Shown: positions 41,990 through 63,339, counted from the stretch's first letter. The stretch is 64,000 nucleotides of DNA from Microglena sp. YARC (GCA_022414725.1 CM039462.1:51930997-51994996); one strand, 5' to 3'. Notes: generated from the sequence alone by a model not told the origin. A program made the numbers and translations.

Positions 41990-44575
41990 AGACATCCAGT
42001 TGTATTGATGCATACCACCGCGGATTGACCGTGCGCCCTAGAGCTGCAAGGCATGACTAAAATCGTCCAGGTGGGCATCAGTTCCAAGTGACTGTAAGAC
42101 ATGCAGTCGTAGGTATTGCTGTACACCACCGCGTAGTTACCATGCGCCCTTGAGCTGCAAGGCATCACTACATTTGTCCTGGTGGGCATTAGTTCCAAGC
42201 GACTGTAAGGCATCCAGTTGTAGGTATTGCTGCATACCAGCGCTGATGTACAATGCGCCCTAGAGCTGCGAGGCGTGACTAAAGTTGTCCTGGTGGGCAT
42301 CAGTTCCAAGCGACTGTAAGATATCGAGTTGTAATGCTGTACACCACCGCGGATTTACCATGCGCCCCCTAGAGCTGCAAGGCATGACTAAAATTGTCCA
42401 GGTGGGCATTAGTTCCAAGCAACTGTAAGACATGCAGTCGTATGTATTGCTGTATACCACCGCGTAGTTACCATGCGCCCTAGAGCTGCAAGGCATGACT
42501 AAAATTGTCCAGGTGGGCATCAGTTCCAAGCAACTGTAAGACATGCAGTCGTATGTATTGCTGTACACCACCGCGTAGTTACCATGCGCCCTAGAGCTGC
42601 AAGGCATGACTAAAATTGTCCTGGTGGGGATTAGTTCCAAGCAACTGTAAGACATGCAGTCGTATGTATTGCTGTATACCACCGCGTAGTTACCATGCGC
42701 CCTAGAGCTGCAAGGCATGACTAAAATTGTCCTGGTGGGGATTAGTTCCAGGCAACTGTAAGACATGCAGTCGTATGTATTGCTGTACACCACCGCGTAG
42801 TTACCATGCGCCCTAGAGCTGCAAGGCATGACTAAAATTGTCCAGATGGGCATCAGTTCCAAGCGACTGTAAGACATGGAGTTGTAGCTATTGCTGTACA
42901 CCACCGCGTAGTTACCTTGCACCCTAGGCTGCAAGGAATGACTAAAAGTGTCCAGCAGGTGGGCATCAATTCCAAGCGACTGTAAGACATGGAGTTGTAG
43001 CTATTGCTGTACACCACCGCGTAGTTACCTTGCACCCTAGGCTGCAAGGAATGACTATGAATTGTCCAGCAGGTGGGCATCAATTCCAAGCGACTGTAAG
43101 ACATGGAGTTGTAGCTATTGCTGTACACCACCGCGTAGTTACCTTGCACCCTAGGCTGCAAGGAATGACTAAAATTATCCAGCAGGTGGGCATCAATTCC
43201 AAGCGACTGTAAGACATGGAGTTGTAGCTATTGCTGTACACCACCGCGTAGTTACCTTGCACCCTAGGCTGCAAGGAATGACTAAAATTGTCCAGCAGGT
43301 GGGCATCAATTCCAAGCGACTGTAAGACATGGAGTTGTAGCTATTGCTGTACACCACCGCGTAGTTACCTTGCACCCTAGGCTGCAAGGAATGACTATGA
43401 ATTGTCCAGCAGGTGGGCATCAATTCCAAGCGACTGTAAGACATGGAGTTGTAGCTATTGCTGTACACCACCGCGTAGTTACCTTGCACCCTAGGCTGCA
43501 AGGAATGACTAAAATTATCCAGCAGGTGGGCATCAATTCCAAGCGACTGTAAGACATGGAGTTGTAGCTATTGCTGTACACCACCGCGTAGTTACCTTGC
43601 ACCCTAGCTGCAAGGAATGACTAAAATTGTCCAGCAGGTGGGCATTCAATTCCAAGCGACTGTAAGACATGGAGTTGTAGCTATTGCTGTACACCACCGC
43701 GTAGTTACCTTGCATCCTAGGCTGCAAGGAATGACTAAAATTGTCCAGCAGGTGGGCATCAATTCCAAGCGACTGTAAGACATGGAGTTGTAGCTATTGC
43801 TGTACACCACCGCGTAGTTACCTTGCACCCTAGGCTGCAAGGAATGACTAAAAGTGTCCAGCAGGTGGGCATCAATTCCAAGCGACTGTAAGACATGGAG
43901 TTGTAGCTATTGCTGTACACCACCGCGTAGTTACCTTGCACCCTAGGCTGCAAGGAATGACTAAAAGTGTCCAGCAGGTGGGCATCAATTCCAAGCGACT
44001 GTAAGACATGGAGTTGTAGCTATTGCTGTACACCACCGCGTAGTTACCTTGCACCCTAGGCTGCAAGGAATGACTAAAATTGTCCAGCAGGTGGGCATCA
44101 ATTCCAAGCGACTGTAAGACATGGAGTTGTAGCTATTGCTGTACACCACCGCGTAGTTACCTTGCACCCTAGGCTGCAAGGAATGACTAAAAGTGTCCAG
44201 CAGGTGGGCATCAATTCCAAGCGACTGTAAGACATGGAGTTGTAGCTATTGCTGTACACCACTTGCCGCGTAGTTACCTTGCACCCTAGGCTGCAAGGAA
44301 TGACTATGAATTGTCCAGCAGGTGGGCATCAATTCCAAGCGACTGTAAGACATGGAGTTGTAGCTATTGCTGTACACCACCGCGTAGTTACCTTGCACCC
44401 TAGGCTGCAAGGAATGACTAAAATTGTCCAGCAGGTGGGCATCAATTCCAAGCAACTGTAAGACATGGAGTTGTTGCTACTGCTGTACACCACCGCGTAG
44501 TTACCTTGCACCCTAGGCTGCAAGGAATGACTAAATTGTCCAAATGGGTGACACATGCAAGCAAATGTTGGACAT
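41990..44575. repeat. 113-bp satellite array
   Basis: About 23 head-to-tail units of ACCGCGTAGTTACCTTGCAC, GGCTGCAAGGAATGACTAAA and CATCAATTCCAAGCGACTGT. Units left of 42850 form a distinct, more variable group (CCTAGAGCTGCAAGGCATGA); those to the right are nearly identical. Since 113 is not a multiple of three, the array cannot encode a repetitive protein. Confidence 0.97.
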
Positions 44576-44699
44576 TGAGTTGTAGGTATTGCTGTTATTT
44601 TTCTTGCTACATTTAGCAGCTTATGGGCAGCTTCCTGAGCAGGCCATGCGCCCCACAGCTGTAAGCTAGAGCTCCCAACATATATAAACAACAATCAAA

Positions 44700-45485
44700 A
44701 CTATAACGTAACCACCACCACCAACGCCACCATCACCATCATCACTACCACCACCACCACCATCACCGTGCCTACACCACCACTACTATCACCAACATCA
44801 CCAACACCATTACCGCCACCACCATCACTGTGCCTATACCTGCGCTTACCCAATAGCAACCCTCATAATCTGATGAATCCAATTCGACCTCTCCATCATT
44901 CCAGATTGGCCTGCGCAACCACACCCACGCAGCACCACACACACCATCACCACCACCACCACCATTACCACCACCACCATCACCGTGCCTCCACCTGAGC
45001 TTACTCAACAGCAACTGGCATGTTCTGATGAATCCATCTATCTCTACCTATCAAATATTTTCTGATTGGCCTGCCAAACCACACACATGCAGCAGCACAC
45101 ACACCATCGCTACGACCACAACCACCACCACGACTGCAACCACCACCACTACCGCAACCACCACCACCACCACCACCTTTGCCGCCATCACCACCACTAC
45201 CACCTCCATTACCACCATCACCATTACCGCCACCGCCATCACCGTGCCTACACCTACGCTTACTAAACAGCAACCAACATGTTTTGATGAATCCAATTCT
45301 ACCTCTGCATCATTCCAGGTTGACCTGCCCAACAACACTCATGCAGCACCACACACATCATCTCTACCACCATCACCATCACCACAAAAACCACCACCAC
45401 TGCCACCGCCATTATTATTACCACCATTACCGCCACCACCAACACCATGTTCTAATGAATCCAATTATACATCCTCATAATTCCA
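44700..45485. repeat. About 250-bp tandem repeat with ACC-rich spacers
   Basis: Three units containing TGATGAATCCAATTC, CATCATTCCAGGTTG and a variable ACCACCATC stretch. Each carries an acceptor-like TTCCAG, hinting that it copies an exon border. Confidence 0.8.
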
Positions 45486-45504
45486 GGTTGGCTTGCCCAT
45501 CAAC

Positions 45505-46167
45505 CTACACCAGCACGTACGCCAGCTGTCGATTGCATTCGGCTACATTTCCAGCCCCTCCTGCCCCCGCTGCTCCCTTCAACTCTACCATGAGCTTCGG
45601 ATCTGCCAGCTCAGCAGCACATGTCCCGCAGTCCTTAGATTCCATGTCCAGATGCTCCATTTTCATGCTGGCCATGCGCACCCAATCCGCTCTCTCCAAA
45701 ATCAGAAAGGCCAAGAGAAAAGCTGCGTACATCAGCTTCATCGGCCACCAGCGCGCTAACTTTAAGGGGGTCCTGCCCCCGGCCCCCCAAGTGTCCCAAG
45801 CCAACTTGCTGGCCTTGGGCATGGCCCTACCCGGCCACCCGGCCCTGCCCACATACCTGGTGGCTAGGTTGGGGCTTCAAAACGTAGCAGCAGTGTGTAT
45901 GGAGGCTTCTTTTGCGACCCCCCCCCCCCCCATGCAGCTTTTGTGCAGAGTGGTCTGGGTCAGGGGACGGGGAGCCAGGGGGGGCATGGAGGCATGAGAA
46001 GGGAAACAGGCAAGGCCAGGGCAGGGGAGAGGTCAAGCCAGGCCAAGGGGAAGGCTGGGGCTAAGGCAAACGTGGGGGCAGGGGTTCAGGTTGAGGGGAA
46101 GAAGGCAAAGGAGGCTGGGTCCGGCAAGGATCAGCTAGCAAGGAAGGGGAAGAATGAAGAAGGATAG
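45505..46167. CDS. Coding-like region, strand undetermined
   Basis: On the plus strand a frame from ATG 45590 encodes MSFGSASSAAHV, then SALSKIRKAKRKAAYISFIG. A shifted frame continues through a C run (45917-45931) to a Lys/Gly-rich end at 46167. On the minus strand 45852-45505 is also open and reads MKLMYAAFLLAFLILE, a possible membrane helix or signal peptide, then GAAGAGGAGNVAEC. Both look protein-like; only one is likely to be real. No family recognised. Confidence 0.35.
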
Positions 46168-46380
46168 TTATGATACCGACCTCCCACCTCTGGATTGCCC
46201 GTAATCAAGGCTTCGAGGCAGTTGCCAAAAGTGACAGATCATAGTTAGACTCGTGCTCTTTACAAGTTATGAGCAGCGTCGTAAGCGACGCTAAAAAATA
46301 GCGAAGAGTGATCGCAATGGAGCGACAGGTGTCAACGGAAGCGAGTTAGTTACGAGACTGTTGGCTGACGTGTCAGGCTT

Positions 46381-46603
46381 TGTTGTAGATGACTTATATG
46401 TCTCTACCTGAGTAGGCAAATAAAGTGCGGGACGGTCACTACCCGGTCCCGAGTTTCCTGCCGCCTCGCAGTACTGTGCACTACTGTCTGCTCTTGTATA
46501 ATACCGCCTCAGTGTGGCTTTCTGTCTCTCTCTCTCTCTCTTCTATATCACTTGTAACGATTGAGTCTGCAGTCTCTATCAAGTGCCAAAGGTTTCGCTT
46601 TCA
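46381..46603 (+). repeat. 5' LTR
   Basis: Starts TGTTGTAGATGACTTATATG and ends near TTTCGCTTTCA. Contains TATAATACC-type sequence and a TCTC repeat. It aligns throughout with 50960-51170, with substitutions and small indels, so the insertion is not very recent. Confidence 0.8.
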
Positions 46604-47103
46604 TCCGAGCGTTCAAGAGACCTGACCGCTGCATCCACGATTTGGATCAGTCCACTTTGCCGCTGCTGATTTGCTCGCCCGCTCGCCGTTTGTTTAATTT
46701 CCCGCTTGCTGCTGCTCGAGTATCGCCCGCACCGTATTCAACGACGCGAGGGGAGATCTTCATCTGCCTCTTCACCAGAAACACGGAGTCAGAACGATCT
46801 CCCATTGTGAGAAGATTGTGCACTAGCTATTGCGTGATAGCTCCTGCCATCCTGGAAGGTGACACCCCAGCCACCGAACTGTAGTTCGCTTTGCTTGCCT
46901 ACTTCCATCCCTCCCTTCCGCTGGATTCTTTCGGCTCACCCTTCGTGGTGCCATCCCCTTCCCCAGCTACTACTCCCAAACCCCCCTCACACCTACCCTG
47001 TTACCGACCCCTCCAAATCCCCATTCCCCCACTCCGAAACACTGCAACTCAACCCTTACTCCCGCCCGTACCATCTCCTGCAATCCAACTCGCCACTTTC
47101 GCC

Positions 47104-47842
47104 ATGCACGCCCCACAACACTCTAGAATGCCCATCTACAGTGGTGGCCAAGGCATTGCTGAGCACTGCCGGATCCTCATATTCCAGATCAAGTCGGCGC
47201 CGGGATGCTTCTATATCGGCGTCGATGCCGAGCTCGACATTGCCCCTGCCAACGAGCCAGCCATAGGCAGTGAGTACCCCATTGTCGCTTGTACACGCCT
47301 TGGTCCTAAAAATGAAAACCAAGCTCTGGCAGCTGTTGTTACTCCTTCTAGGATTACCTGCCAGCACAACTACCAGGCATTCATGATTGTTCTCCAGTCC
47401 TTGTCCAAACCCATCCATACAGCACTTCTTACGTCCACTGACATGGCCACTAAAGGCATCAGATTCCTCAGACGACAGTATGGTGCTGTAGCTGGAGATC
47501 ACGAGTTCTCCTCGTTCACTGCCATGCATGGAACCACTATTGGCATAGAGGAGGGCCTCACCTCTTACCTTGTCCGATGCCAAGAAATGTACTCCCAGAT
47601 CCATCCCTACCTGTGCACCAGGTGTCTCCAACATTTCCAAGGAGACCTTCCACACCATCCTCATCAAGGGTCTGAGTACTAGACCCGAGTTTGCTGGATT
47701 TGTGCAGTCATACCACACTCTGCACATCACTGATTTCCTGGCCTTATCTGCAGCACTCATGCAGTATGCCCAGGTCACATCCCTCCCTGAGTCATCCATC
47801 ACAGGTGCTCCCACACAACTGGAGTTGGCTGCTAGTGCCTAA
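47104..47842 (+). pseudogene. Copia-like gag, frameshifted
   Basis: Opens at ATG 47104 (MHAPQHSRMPIYSGGQGI) and runs to about 47600, where the frame shifts by one base. It continues as FHTILIKGLSTRPEFAGF and ends at TAA 47840-47842. FHTILIKGLS and the helical content fit the UBN2/gag polyprotein family of Copia elements. The TAA stop alone separates it in frame from the zinc-knuckle ORF. Confidence 0.6.
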
Positions 47843-47860
47843 AGAGATGATGAGTCCACC

Positions 47861-48640
47861 ATGACCTGCTACAACTGTAGTGGGTATGGACACTCTGCAA
47901 CCCACTGCCCTAGTGCCAAGACCAGGGGAGCCTACAAGCCTAAGGGCACCTCTGACACTGATAATCCTACCTCCACATCTTCCACCAACGGATCCAAGTC
48001 TCCAAGGAGAAGAAGTGGATCCAGGTCCCCTACCAAGGACAGGTATGGCAGGAAGACTGGCCCTGACTGGAGACGCTACAAGGGCAAGCCCATATCTGGA
48101 TCCAGGTCCCGCCATGCAAACATAGCTGATGGAGATGGATCTGGATCTGACTACTCCGACTGTGAAGATGACAATGAGGAACATAACTTCATGGCAATGA
48201 CCCTTGCACCTGAGACCGACACCCGCCCCGCCAGATTTGCTGATGACAACAAAAGAGGCAAGTTTGTTGACCATGCTTCACCTAACGGTCCTGTGTCCTA
48301 TGCTTTCTTTGCCCAAATGAGTGACCATGATGCTTTCACCCTGGAGGAAGATGACATGCCTCCCCTTGTCCAGGACTCTGATGATGATGACGACCAACGC
48401 GTGCTCCCTAGCCCCACAGATCCCTTGACTTTCAGTGATGTCCTGACCCAGCATTGGGTAGTTGATTCCGGTGCAACTGACCATGCCACCAGTGAAATCA
48501 ACAACCTCTCCCATGTTCATGAGCTTGATGAGCCAGTGACCCTTGTGGCTTGCCTCTGCAGATGCACCTTCCATCACATGCCACAAGAAAGGCAAGGCCG
48601 ATCTGAAAGGCCTAGATGGGTCCCTGATCATCCTGAATGA
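47861..48640 (+). CDS. Copia zinc knuckle and aspartic protease
   Basis: Encodes CYNCSGYGHSATHC, a perfect CCHC nucleic-acid-binding knuckle (residues 4-17). A Ser/Arg-rich and acidic linker follows, then HWVVDSGATDHAT (about residue 200) with the DSG active site of the retrotransposon aspartic protease. At about 48550 the frame shifts and the C-terminal part of the protease continues in the frame of the next entry. In Copia elements this protease cleaves the Gag-Pol polyprotein. Confidence 0.8.
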   Translation: MTCYNCSGYGHSATHCPSAKTRGAYKPKGTSDTDNPTSTSSTNGSKSPRRRSGSRSPTKDRYGRKTGPDWRRYKGKPISGSRSRHANIADGDGSGSDYSDCEDDNEEHNFMAMTLAPETDTRPARFADDNKRGKFVDHASPNGPVSYAFFAQMSDHDAFTLEEDDMPPLVQDSDDDDDQRVLPSPTDPLTFSDVLTQHWVVDSGATDHATSEINNLSHVHELDEPVTLVACLCRCTFHHMPQERQGRSERPRWVPDHPE

Positions 48641-49274
48641 CGTCCTGCTAGCACCCTCCAAGAGCACATGTAACATCTTCAGTGTTCCTGCTGCCCTCCG
48701 AAGGGCACCTCATATAGCCACAACTTTCACAAGGCAAGCTGCAACCTTCACATCCAACAGAACCTCAAACCCAACTGACATCCTGTCATGCCCCCAGCTA
48801 CATGGATTGTACATGGCAAAGGTCCTCAGACCATCTCCAGCATGCTCAGCCCTGCCCAGTGACCCAGTGGCCCAGCCCTGCCCCCCCCCCATTACGCTTT
48901 GGGAGACACACAACACTACAAGAGGACAAGAGTACTGGAGATATACACAAGTGCCATCCTCACCGGCCTGCCTAATGATGCTCTCACACATTGCTCCTCC
49001 TCCCCCTCCTCCCCCTCTTTCTACACCTTCCCCACCTCCTCCTCCTGCAACCCATCCGCTTCTGTTTTCCCCTCCTTCCTCCCCTACCCCTCCCCTATCT
49101 AGGGGAGGCCTCCTTCCCCACAACATGCCCCAGGACAACCCAGTCCCTTCCACACCAGACACCTTCCTACAGGTGCCCTATGGAGTCACTGAGTCAGACC
49201 CTCCACTTGACCAGGCAGAAGGAAGACGTGCACTGGATGCCCTGAGCGAGGTACCACTTCAGACGAGTGTATGA
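48543..49274 (+). pseudogene. Protease C-terminus and proline-rich linker
   Basis: Frame-shifted continuation: ADLKGLDGSLIILNDVLLAP followed by NIFSVPAALRR is the usual Copia end of protease (LxxVLxxP...NLxSV). Then comes a long Pro-rich linker with no domain. Where GAG-pre-integrase, integrase and RT normally follow, none is seen. Confidence 0.6.
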
Positions 49275-50033
49275 GACCTTTGATGGGTCACCAAATGGAG
49301 ATGGTCTGTTCCACCCAGACCCACCATATTCCATGTCTCATGGCCAAACCTTCCTGACATACTTTGAGTGGATCCAGTCTGACAATCTTGTACCTGGGGG
49401 GGATGTCCCTTTCGGTGAGATGAGGTGCCCACTGATTTGCCCCCCACTGTCAAGTTCACTAACCACTATGGGAACTCTCGTTCCAGGTTTGCAGTTAGCC
49501 TTGAAAGGCTCAATCTCTATCCCACTGCCCCACTCATCAACTGTGCTCTGAGAAAACGCCTGGACTGGATTATTACTGATCTCCACCCAAAATTCCCCAC
49601 TCTCTTGCAAGATGAGCTTCAGCACCCAGGCAGGGACATGCATTCTGACCCATCCACAGTGTGTGCACCCCTCATCAAACACACCAGGAGGCTACAAGAA
49701 CTTGTCATTGCCTTACCAGGAGTGTCCAGGGCCAACATAGTCACACTACAGTGGGCCATATGTTTCCAAGCTGCCATGGTCCATGCCCACTACATAGTCC
49801 TGGACCTTTACCCTGCCATGCTCATGCACCCCCAAAGCTGTGCACATTTTGGAGGCCATGTGATCTGCATCAACAACCTGAGCATGGACTGGACACCTAT
49901 GGATTACATCCTGATCCAACTGTTCCCACCAGCCCTGCTATCAAGGGCCAGATCCTTTGTCAACTTCATGGAAAATGTCATGAAGCATTTGACCCAGGAT
50001 GGATACCCCTGCCATGGCCCTCAGTTGCCATGA
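49267..50033 (+). CDS. Unrecognised ORF in the Copia element
   Basis: About 250 codons in two overlapping frames, 49267-49440 and 49425-50033, joined by one frameshift. Contains GQTFLTYFEWIQSDNLVPGG, then LPPTVKFTNHYGN and HYIVLDLYPAMLMHPQ. No integrase DDE, no reverse-transcriptase YxDD and no RNase H motif is present. It may be a captured host gene or an element-specific accessory protein; the function is unknown. Confidence 0.45.
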
Positions 50034-50959
50034 TTCCTAGCACCTGTTAAACAATTAGTAATGAACACTCTAGGAATTAATGATGCTCTGCCCCATGTAC
50101 AAGCCCACGTGCAGTTCAAGTTTCTACCCTTTAGATGTCTTCATGCAGACAACCAGATGCCTGCCTGATTATAATTTAGTTTTTCAAGTACTAAGCTTTC
50201 ACTCCCAAATTATGGGGGGACTAGCACAGACATCTTGTCTACTAAGCGTCCTTTCCCAGATCATGCAAAACTTTCGTATCAAGGCAGACCCTGCCAATCT
50301 CTTGCAGCTTCCCTACAGCTTGCCTGTAGTCCCCTTATATCCTAGCTTCCAAGTAGCTTCCCTGCAGATTCCCGGTAGTTTAAATCCCTAGTATAGTATC
50401 CCTGCAGCTATCCTGCAGCTTCCTTTCAAGTTACTCTACAGCTTCCCCATAGCTCAGCAGTTTAGACCCCCTATGCAGTTTAGACCCCCTATCCAGCTTC
50501 CCTGCAAACCGAGCATCCTTGCAGCTTCTGTGCAGCATCCTTGCAGCTTTTCTGCAGCCTAGTGTCCCTGGAAGTTTTCCTACAGCTTCCATGCAGCATC
50601 CTTGCAGCTTTTCTGCAGCCTAGTGTCCCTGGAAGTTTTCCTACAGCTTCCATGCAGCCCAGTGTCCCCTAGATTTGCTGAAGCTTCCTTACTGACCAGC
50701 AGTATAAAATGACTCTGCAACTTCCCTGCATTTTCCCCATAGACAAGATACCTATAGTGATCCATTGACTATGAGACCCTGCAGAGACCCCCTTACTTTC
50801 CCCAAGTCCTGAACTGAATGATTTATTATCTAAGTCCTTGACTCAAGTAGATTACATCTCAGCCTTTATTTCTCTTTTTCTATCTTTATATATTTTCCTT
50901 ATGCCCCTCAGTTAATTTCAAGAATTCTTGATCCCAAGAATACCTTGAATTGGGGGGGA
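50034..50959 (+). other. 3' non-coding region of the Copia element
   Basis: Begins with the block shared with 29940-30240, then about 500 bp of degenerate GCAGCTTCCCTGCAGC words, and ends with CCCCTCAGTTAATTTCAAGA and the polypurine tract. Confidence 0.7.
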
Positions 50960-51170
50960 TGTTGTGGATGACTTATATGTCTCTACCTGAGTAGGCAAAG
51001 TGCGGGCCGGTCACTACCCGGTCTCGAGTGTCCTGCTGCCTCGCAGTACTGTGCACTACAGTCTGCTCTAGTATAATACCGCTTCAGGGCGACTATCTCT
51101 CTCTCTTCTATATCACTTGTGACGATTGAGTCTGCAGTCTCTATCAAGCACCAAAGCTTCGTTTCGGTCA
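50960..51170 (+). repeat. 3' LTR
   Basis: Starts TGTTGTGGATGACTTATATG directly after the polypurine tract and ends near TTTCGGTCA. About a dozen base pairs shorter than the 5' LTR. Confidence 0.8.
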
Positions 51171-53164
51171 CACACACAAACGGATTAGGGTGCTATTACT
51201 GCAATATATAACGGCTTGCCAAATGTAAGTTCAAAGTGGATAATTTGATAAGTTTGAAATGTGTAACAAGTCGGGTCAGTCTTCTCAACTTTGTCTAAGT
51301 CCCTGAAAACGACAAAACGTAGAATCCACGAAGCGTAGAATCCACGGATAACGGGGGTGACTCAGGGTTATTTAAAAGGAAAATTGGCCACTCCCTTTCA
51401 TCGCAATCTTGGTTCCGGAGCCAATTGCCCAGAATCAAGAATGAGCAAAAATCGCAGGTTCCAAAATCCCTCGGAATTCAAGTTCAAAAAATCAAATTCC
51501 AAAATTGGAATCGCCTCCCGTTCTGCGAGCTTTAATCCTTACACTGACTGACGAGATAAACAAAGCTGACACGTTCAGCTGACCAGAACTGCTGAATCAC
51601 TTAGGTGTAGCAGTGGCTGGCCCAGGGAGCTGGCCAGAAGCAACTAAAAGGCCCAAAAGAAAAACCATGATGCTCAGCCACAAGTGTACCACAATTGGTT
51701 GGCTGGTGGCACTTGTCAGACTTGAGGTTTCTAATTTGCTAGCTCGCACGTGGAGGGGGGCGGGGGGGGGGGGGGGGGCTTGTAATCCCAAACTAAGGTA
51801 CCCATGGTGGGCTGATGTTTTGAGGTGGTGGGGTGGTGGGGGGAGCTCTCAGAGAGTGCTGTACAGCCGATGTGCACCTACCGAGTTAGTACTCCACCAG
51901 AATGGCCCTACCCGTGTGCCCCATGCCTCCAATGCCCCCCATTTTTTGACTGACAGCCCTTCATCCTTTCTACCCCTTGTTCACCACCCACCATCAGTGT
52001 GTGCTCATCCAAGCACCGCAGGCTGCCAGGTGCTGAGTGCTGACAGGGGGACTTCCATGGCAAATTGACCGCAGAAAATCTCAACCAGGCGGTAGTCACG
52101 ATAGCTCAGCTACGATCGAGACACTCAGTCGGCTATGGGTTAGGGAAAGCGATGGAGTCAGTGAAAGGAATAACACGCAAACAAATAAGTCGCGTAGGGC
52201 TCTGCAGCTGACCTGCAGCAGCGTTGACCTCCGGAAGTGCGAGAATTATACCAATTGGCTCAAACCGGTCGTGGAGGGTGCGCGCAGGAACATGCGAACG
52301 AACAAGCATATCATCAGAGAGTGAAAGGCGAGGAAATGCAAGGTCAGCAAAAGCTCCTTACGCCTTTGCGTCCATATGGGCTTCAATGTACCTGTTGAGC
52401 CTTGACCAATAACTGGGTTCATACTTGGACCTTTTTCGCCGGGAGCAACATAGGCTGACCATACGAAGACGATTTGAACGAGTTGAATTGAGGACGAAAT
52501 TCTGACAACGGCGACCCCGGGCCGTCGAGCGGTGTTCAGGCAGTGTCGGGCAGGGTTTGAAGTTTCAGGCCGGTGGGCCGTCAATGGTGGGAGGGGAGCG
52601 ATTACTGGCCACTGGTCATGCAAAGCCAGGTCAGCCAGGCCAGATCAGCTTCAGGCCAAATCCAGCCCACAGGGCCGAGTCTAGAAACTATGGGTTTCAT
52701 CGCAGGGCCGATTCCGAGCGAGATGGGTTTTATCGCATAGTGCGAAATTTCGCAGCTAAAAAAAACCCTGGGGGGACTCTGGGAGTCTGGGGGCTGCCGC
52801 CGGGGCTGTCAATGAGGGAGGCTGTCAATAATGCATGCCCCGGGAGGCAAAAGCTTTAATTCGTCGCTGACAGAGGCTCCGCCAATAACTCGGCATGAGC
52901 AGGAATTACTATTCAATGTACATTTCTGTCATGAGATATTACCGGGTGATTGGCCTGTGTTACAGTTGTTTTTCGTTTTAAGCCCCCCCTTTTCATAGCT
53001 ATTCTGGTTCCGGAGCCATCTGGCCAGTCTCCATTTGTGGCTATTTATAGCTATTTTCAAATTGGCTTCTTTCATCATTCTAACTTATAATTTAACTTAA
53101 TTGTGTTATTATATATCTAATACAACCCTTGCGTGCTCTTACCTCTTTTTCTGTCCGTCGCCTA
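51171..53164. other. Unassigned sequence
   Basis: Open frames are short and overlap on both strands. Poly-G sequence lies at 51755-51778. A fragment near 51601-51645 (GTAGCAGTGGCTGGCCCAGG) resembles the interior of the family-H MITE. Confidence 0.4.
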
Positions 53165-53235
53165 CTTGAACTTGAACATGGTTACGTAGCTTTAGCCAGC
53201 GATTTGGCTGCTCGCCATCTTCGGCAGTAAAACAA
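53165..53235 (-). repeat. Dispersed repeat, family C (reversed)
   Basis: Reverse complement: CTGCCGAAGATGGCGAGCAG, CCAAATCGCTGGCTAAAGCT. A further truncated copy is at 41558-41610. Confidence 0.6.
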
Positions 53236-53499
53236 TCGTCGCTATCAACTGTCCCGTGGCAACTACCCAGGAGTCAACGCTATGTCAGCTGATGTAGCAA
53301 CGAACACCTGATTGAAAGAAACACCAATCGTGCGTGTGTGCAGTCATGGTCGCGGCATGCCATCAGGGGTACCCACTTTGGCATTAGGAATTTCCCAAAT
53401 TTCAAACAATTAGGATCAACTCTATAATTCCATGACTCGGGGCTGATTGCTTTGAAAGAAACATCAATCGTGCAAGTCTCTGCGAACAGTAACTTGACA

Positions 53500-53640
53500 T
53501 CATACGATATCATATGATGCCGGCAGTCTGACTAGGCTAAAGTTACCATTTAAATAAATATCATATGATGCAATTTCTATGATATCATATGATATCATAC
53601 TCACCTTGGGCCAACATCAAATATTCATATGATATGCCGA
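53500..53640. repeat. ATCATATGAT palindrome cluster
   Basis: Several overlapping ATATCATATGATATCAT-type palindromes; the same words cluster at 5985-6095 and occur singly at 34890. Confidence 0.7.
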
Positions 53641-53844
53641 TCCCTAGGTATGTGCCATCATCGTACCATTAAATTAACCAGTCTACCAGCCCAGCCGGTG
53701 ACGGAAAAACTGATTGTCTCGGCCGAATTTGACCCAACACTTAAACAATTTGTTGCCCCCCCCTGCCACCCCCCCCCCAGTTAGGCCCGCGGCATAGAAA
53801 CACCCCTGGAGTTGAAGACCATGAGCTAGCTAGCCTTGCTACAG

Positions 53845-62877
<9,033 letters not shown>

Positions 62878-62938
62878 GTGGCTAGATTGAGCTGGGGCGG
62901 ATGCAGGTAATGCTTGAACGCCTTTCACTACTTCAACC

Positions 62939-63275
62939 TTGTACACACGGTACAAACGGTACTTAAACCCTCAGCACACAGTGTACACGGTACATCTGGT
63001 ACACACTGTACTTCAACCCTCAACACATGGTACACACGGTACACACGGTACATTCGGTACACATGGTACACACGGTACACACGGTACTTCAACCCTCAAC
63101 ACACAGTACACACGGTACATTCGGAACACATGGTTCACACGGTACTTCAACCCTCAACACACAGTACACACGGTACATTCGGAACACATGGTTCACACGG
63201 TACTTCAACCCTCAACACATGGTACACACGGTATACACGGTACTTCAACCCTCAACACATGGAACACACACAAAT
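62939..63275. repeat. GGTACACAC-type tandem repeat
   Basis: Decamer-like CGGTACACAC, CGGTACATTC and CGGTACTTCAACCCTCAACA units, alternating. Begins about 60 bp after the stop codon, so may be in the 3' UTR. Confidence 0.9.
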
Positions 63276-63339
63276 ATTCCAGTGTTTATAGCCATTTTGG
63301 GATGATTTGAATTTGGGTCTCGTGGTTAGTAGTTTGTAC

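Larger units (their letters stand above)
46381..51170 (+). mobile_element. Non-autonomous Copia-type LTR retrotransposon
   Basis: Bounded by two similar LTRs (46381-46603 and 50960-51170) that begin TGTTGT and share GATGACTTATATGTCTCTAC. A polypurine tract TTGGGGGGGA precedes the 3' LTR. Coding order: gag, CCHC knuckle, aspartic protease, Pro-rich linker, then an unrecognised ORF. Integrase, reverse transcriptase and RNase H were not found in any frame. Frames are interrupted by stops and frameshifts. A target-site duplication was not clear and no primer-binding site was identified. Confidence 0.8.

Noticed and set aside
42260..44694. Many 60-224 residue frames with repeated peptides
   Set aside because: They are by-products of the 113-bp satellite; the period is not a multiple of three, so each unit changes frame.
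46859..50391. Reverse transcriptase or integrase inside the LTR element
   Set aside because: No DDE, YxDD or RNase H motif could be found in any frame between the protease and the 3' LTR.
62914..63310. Thr/Tyr/His-rich frames downstream of the last exon
   Set aside because: They are translations of the GGTACACAC repeat and begin after a good stop codon.
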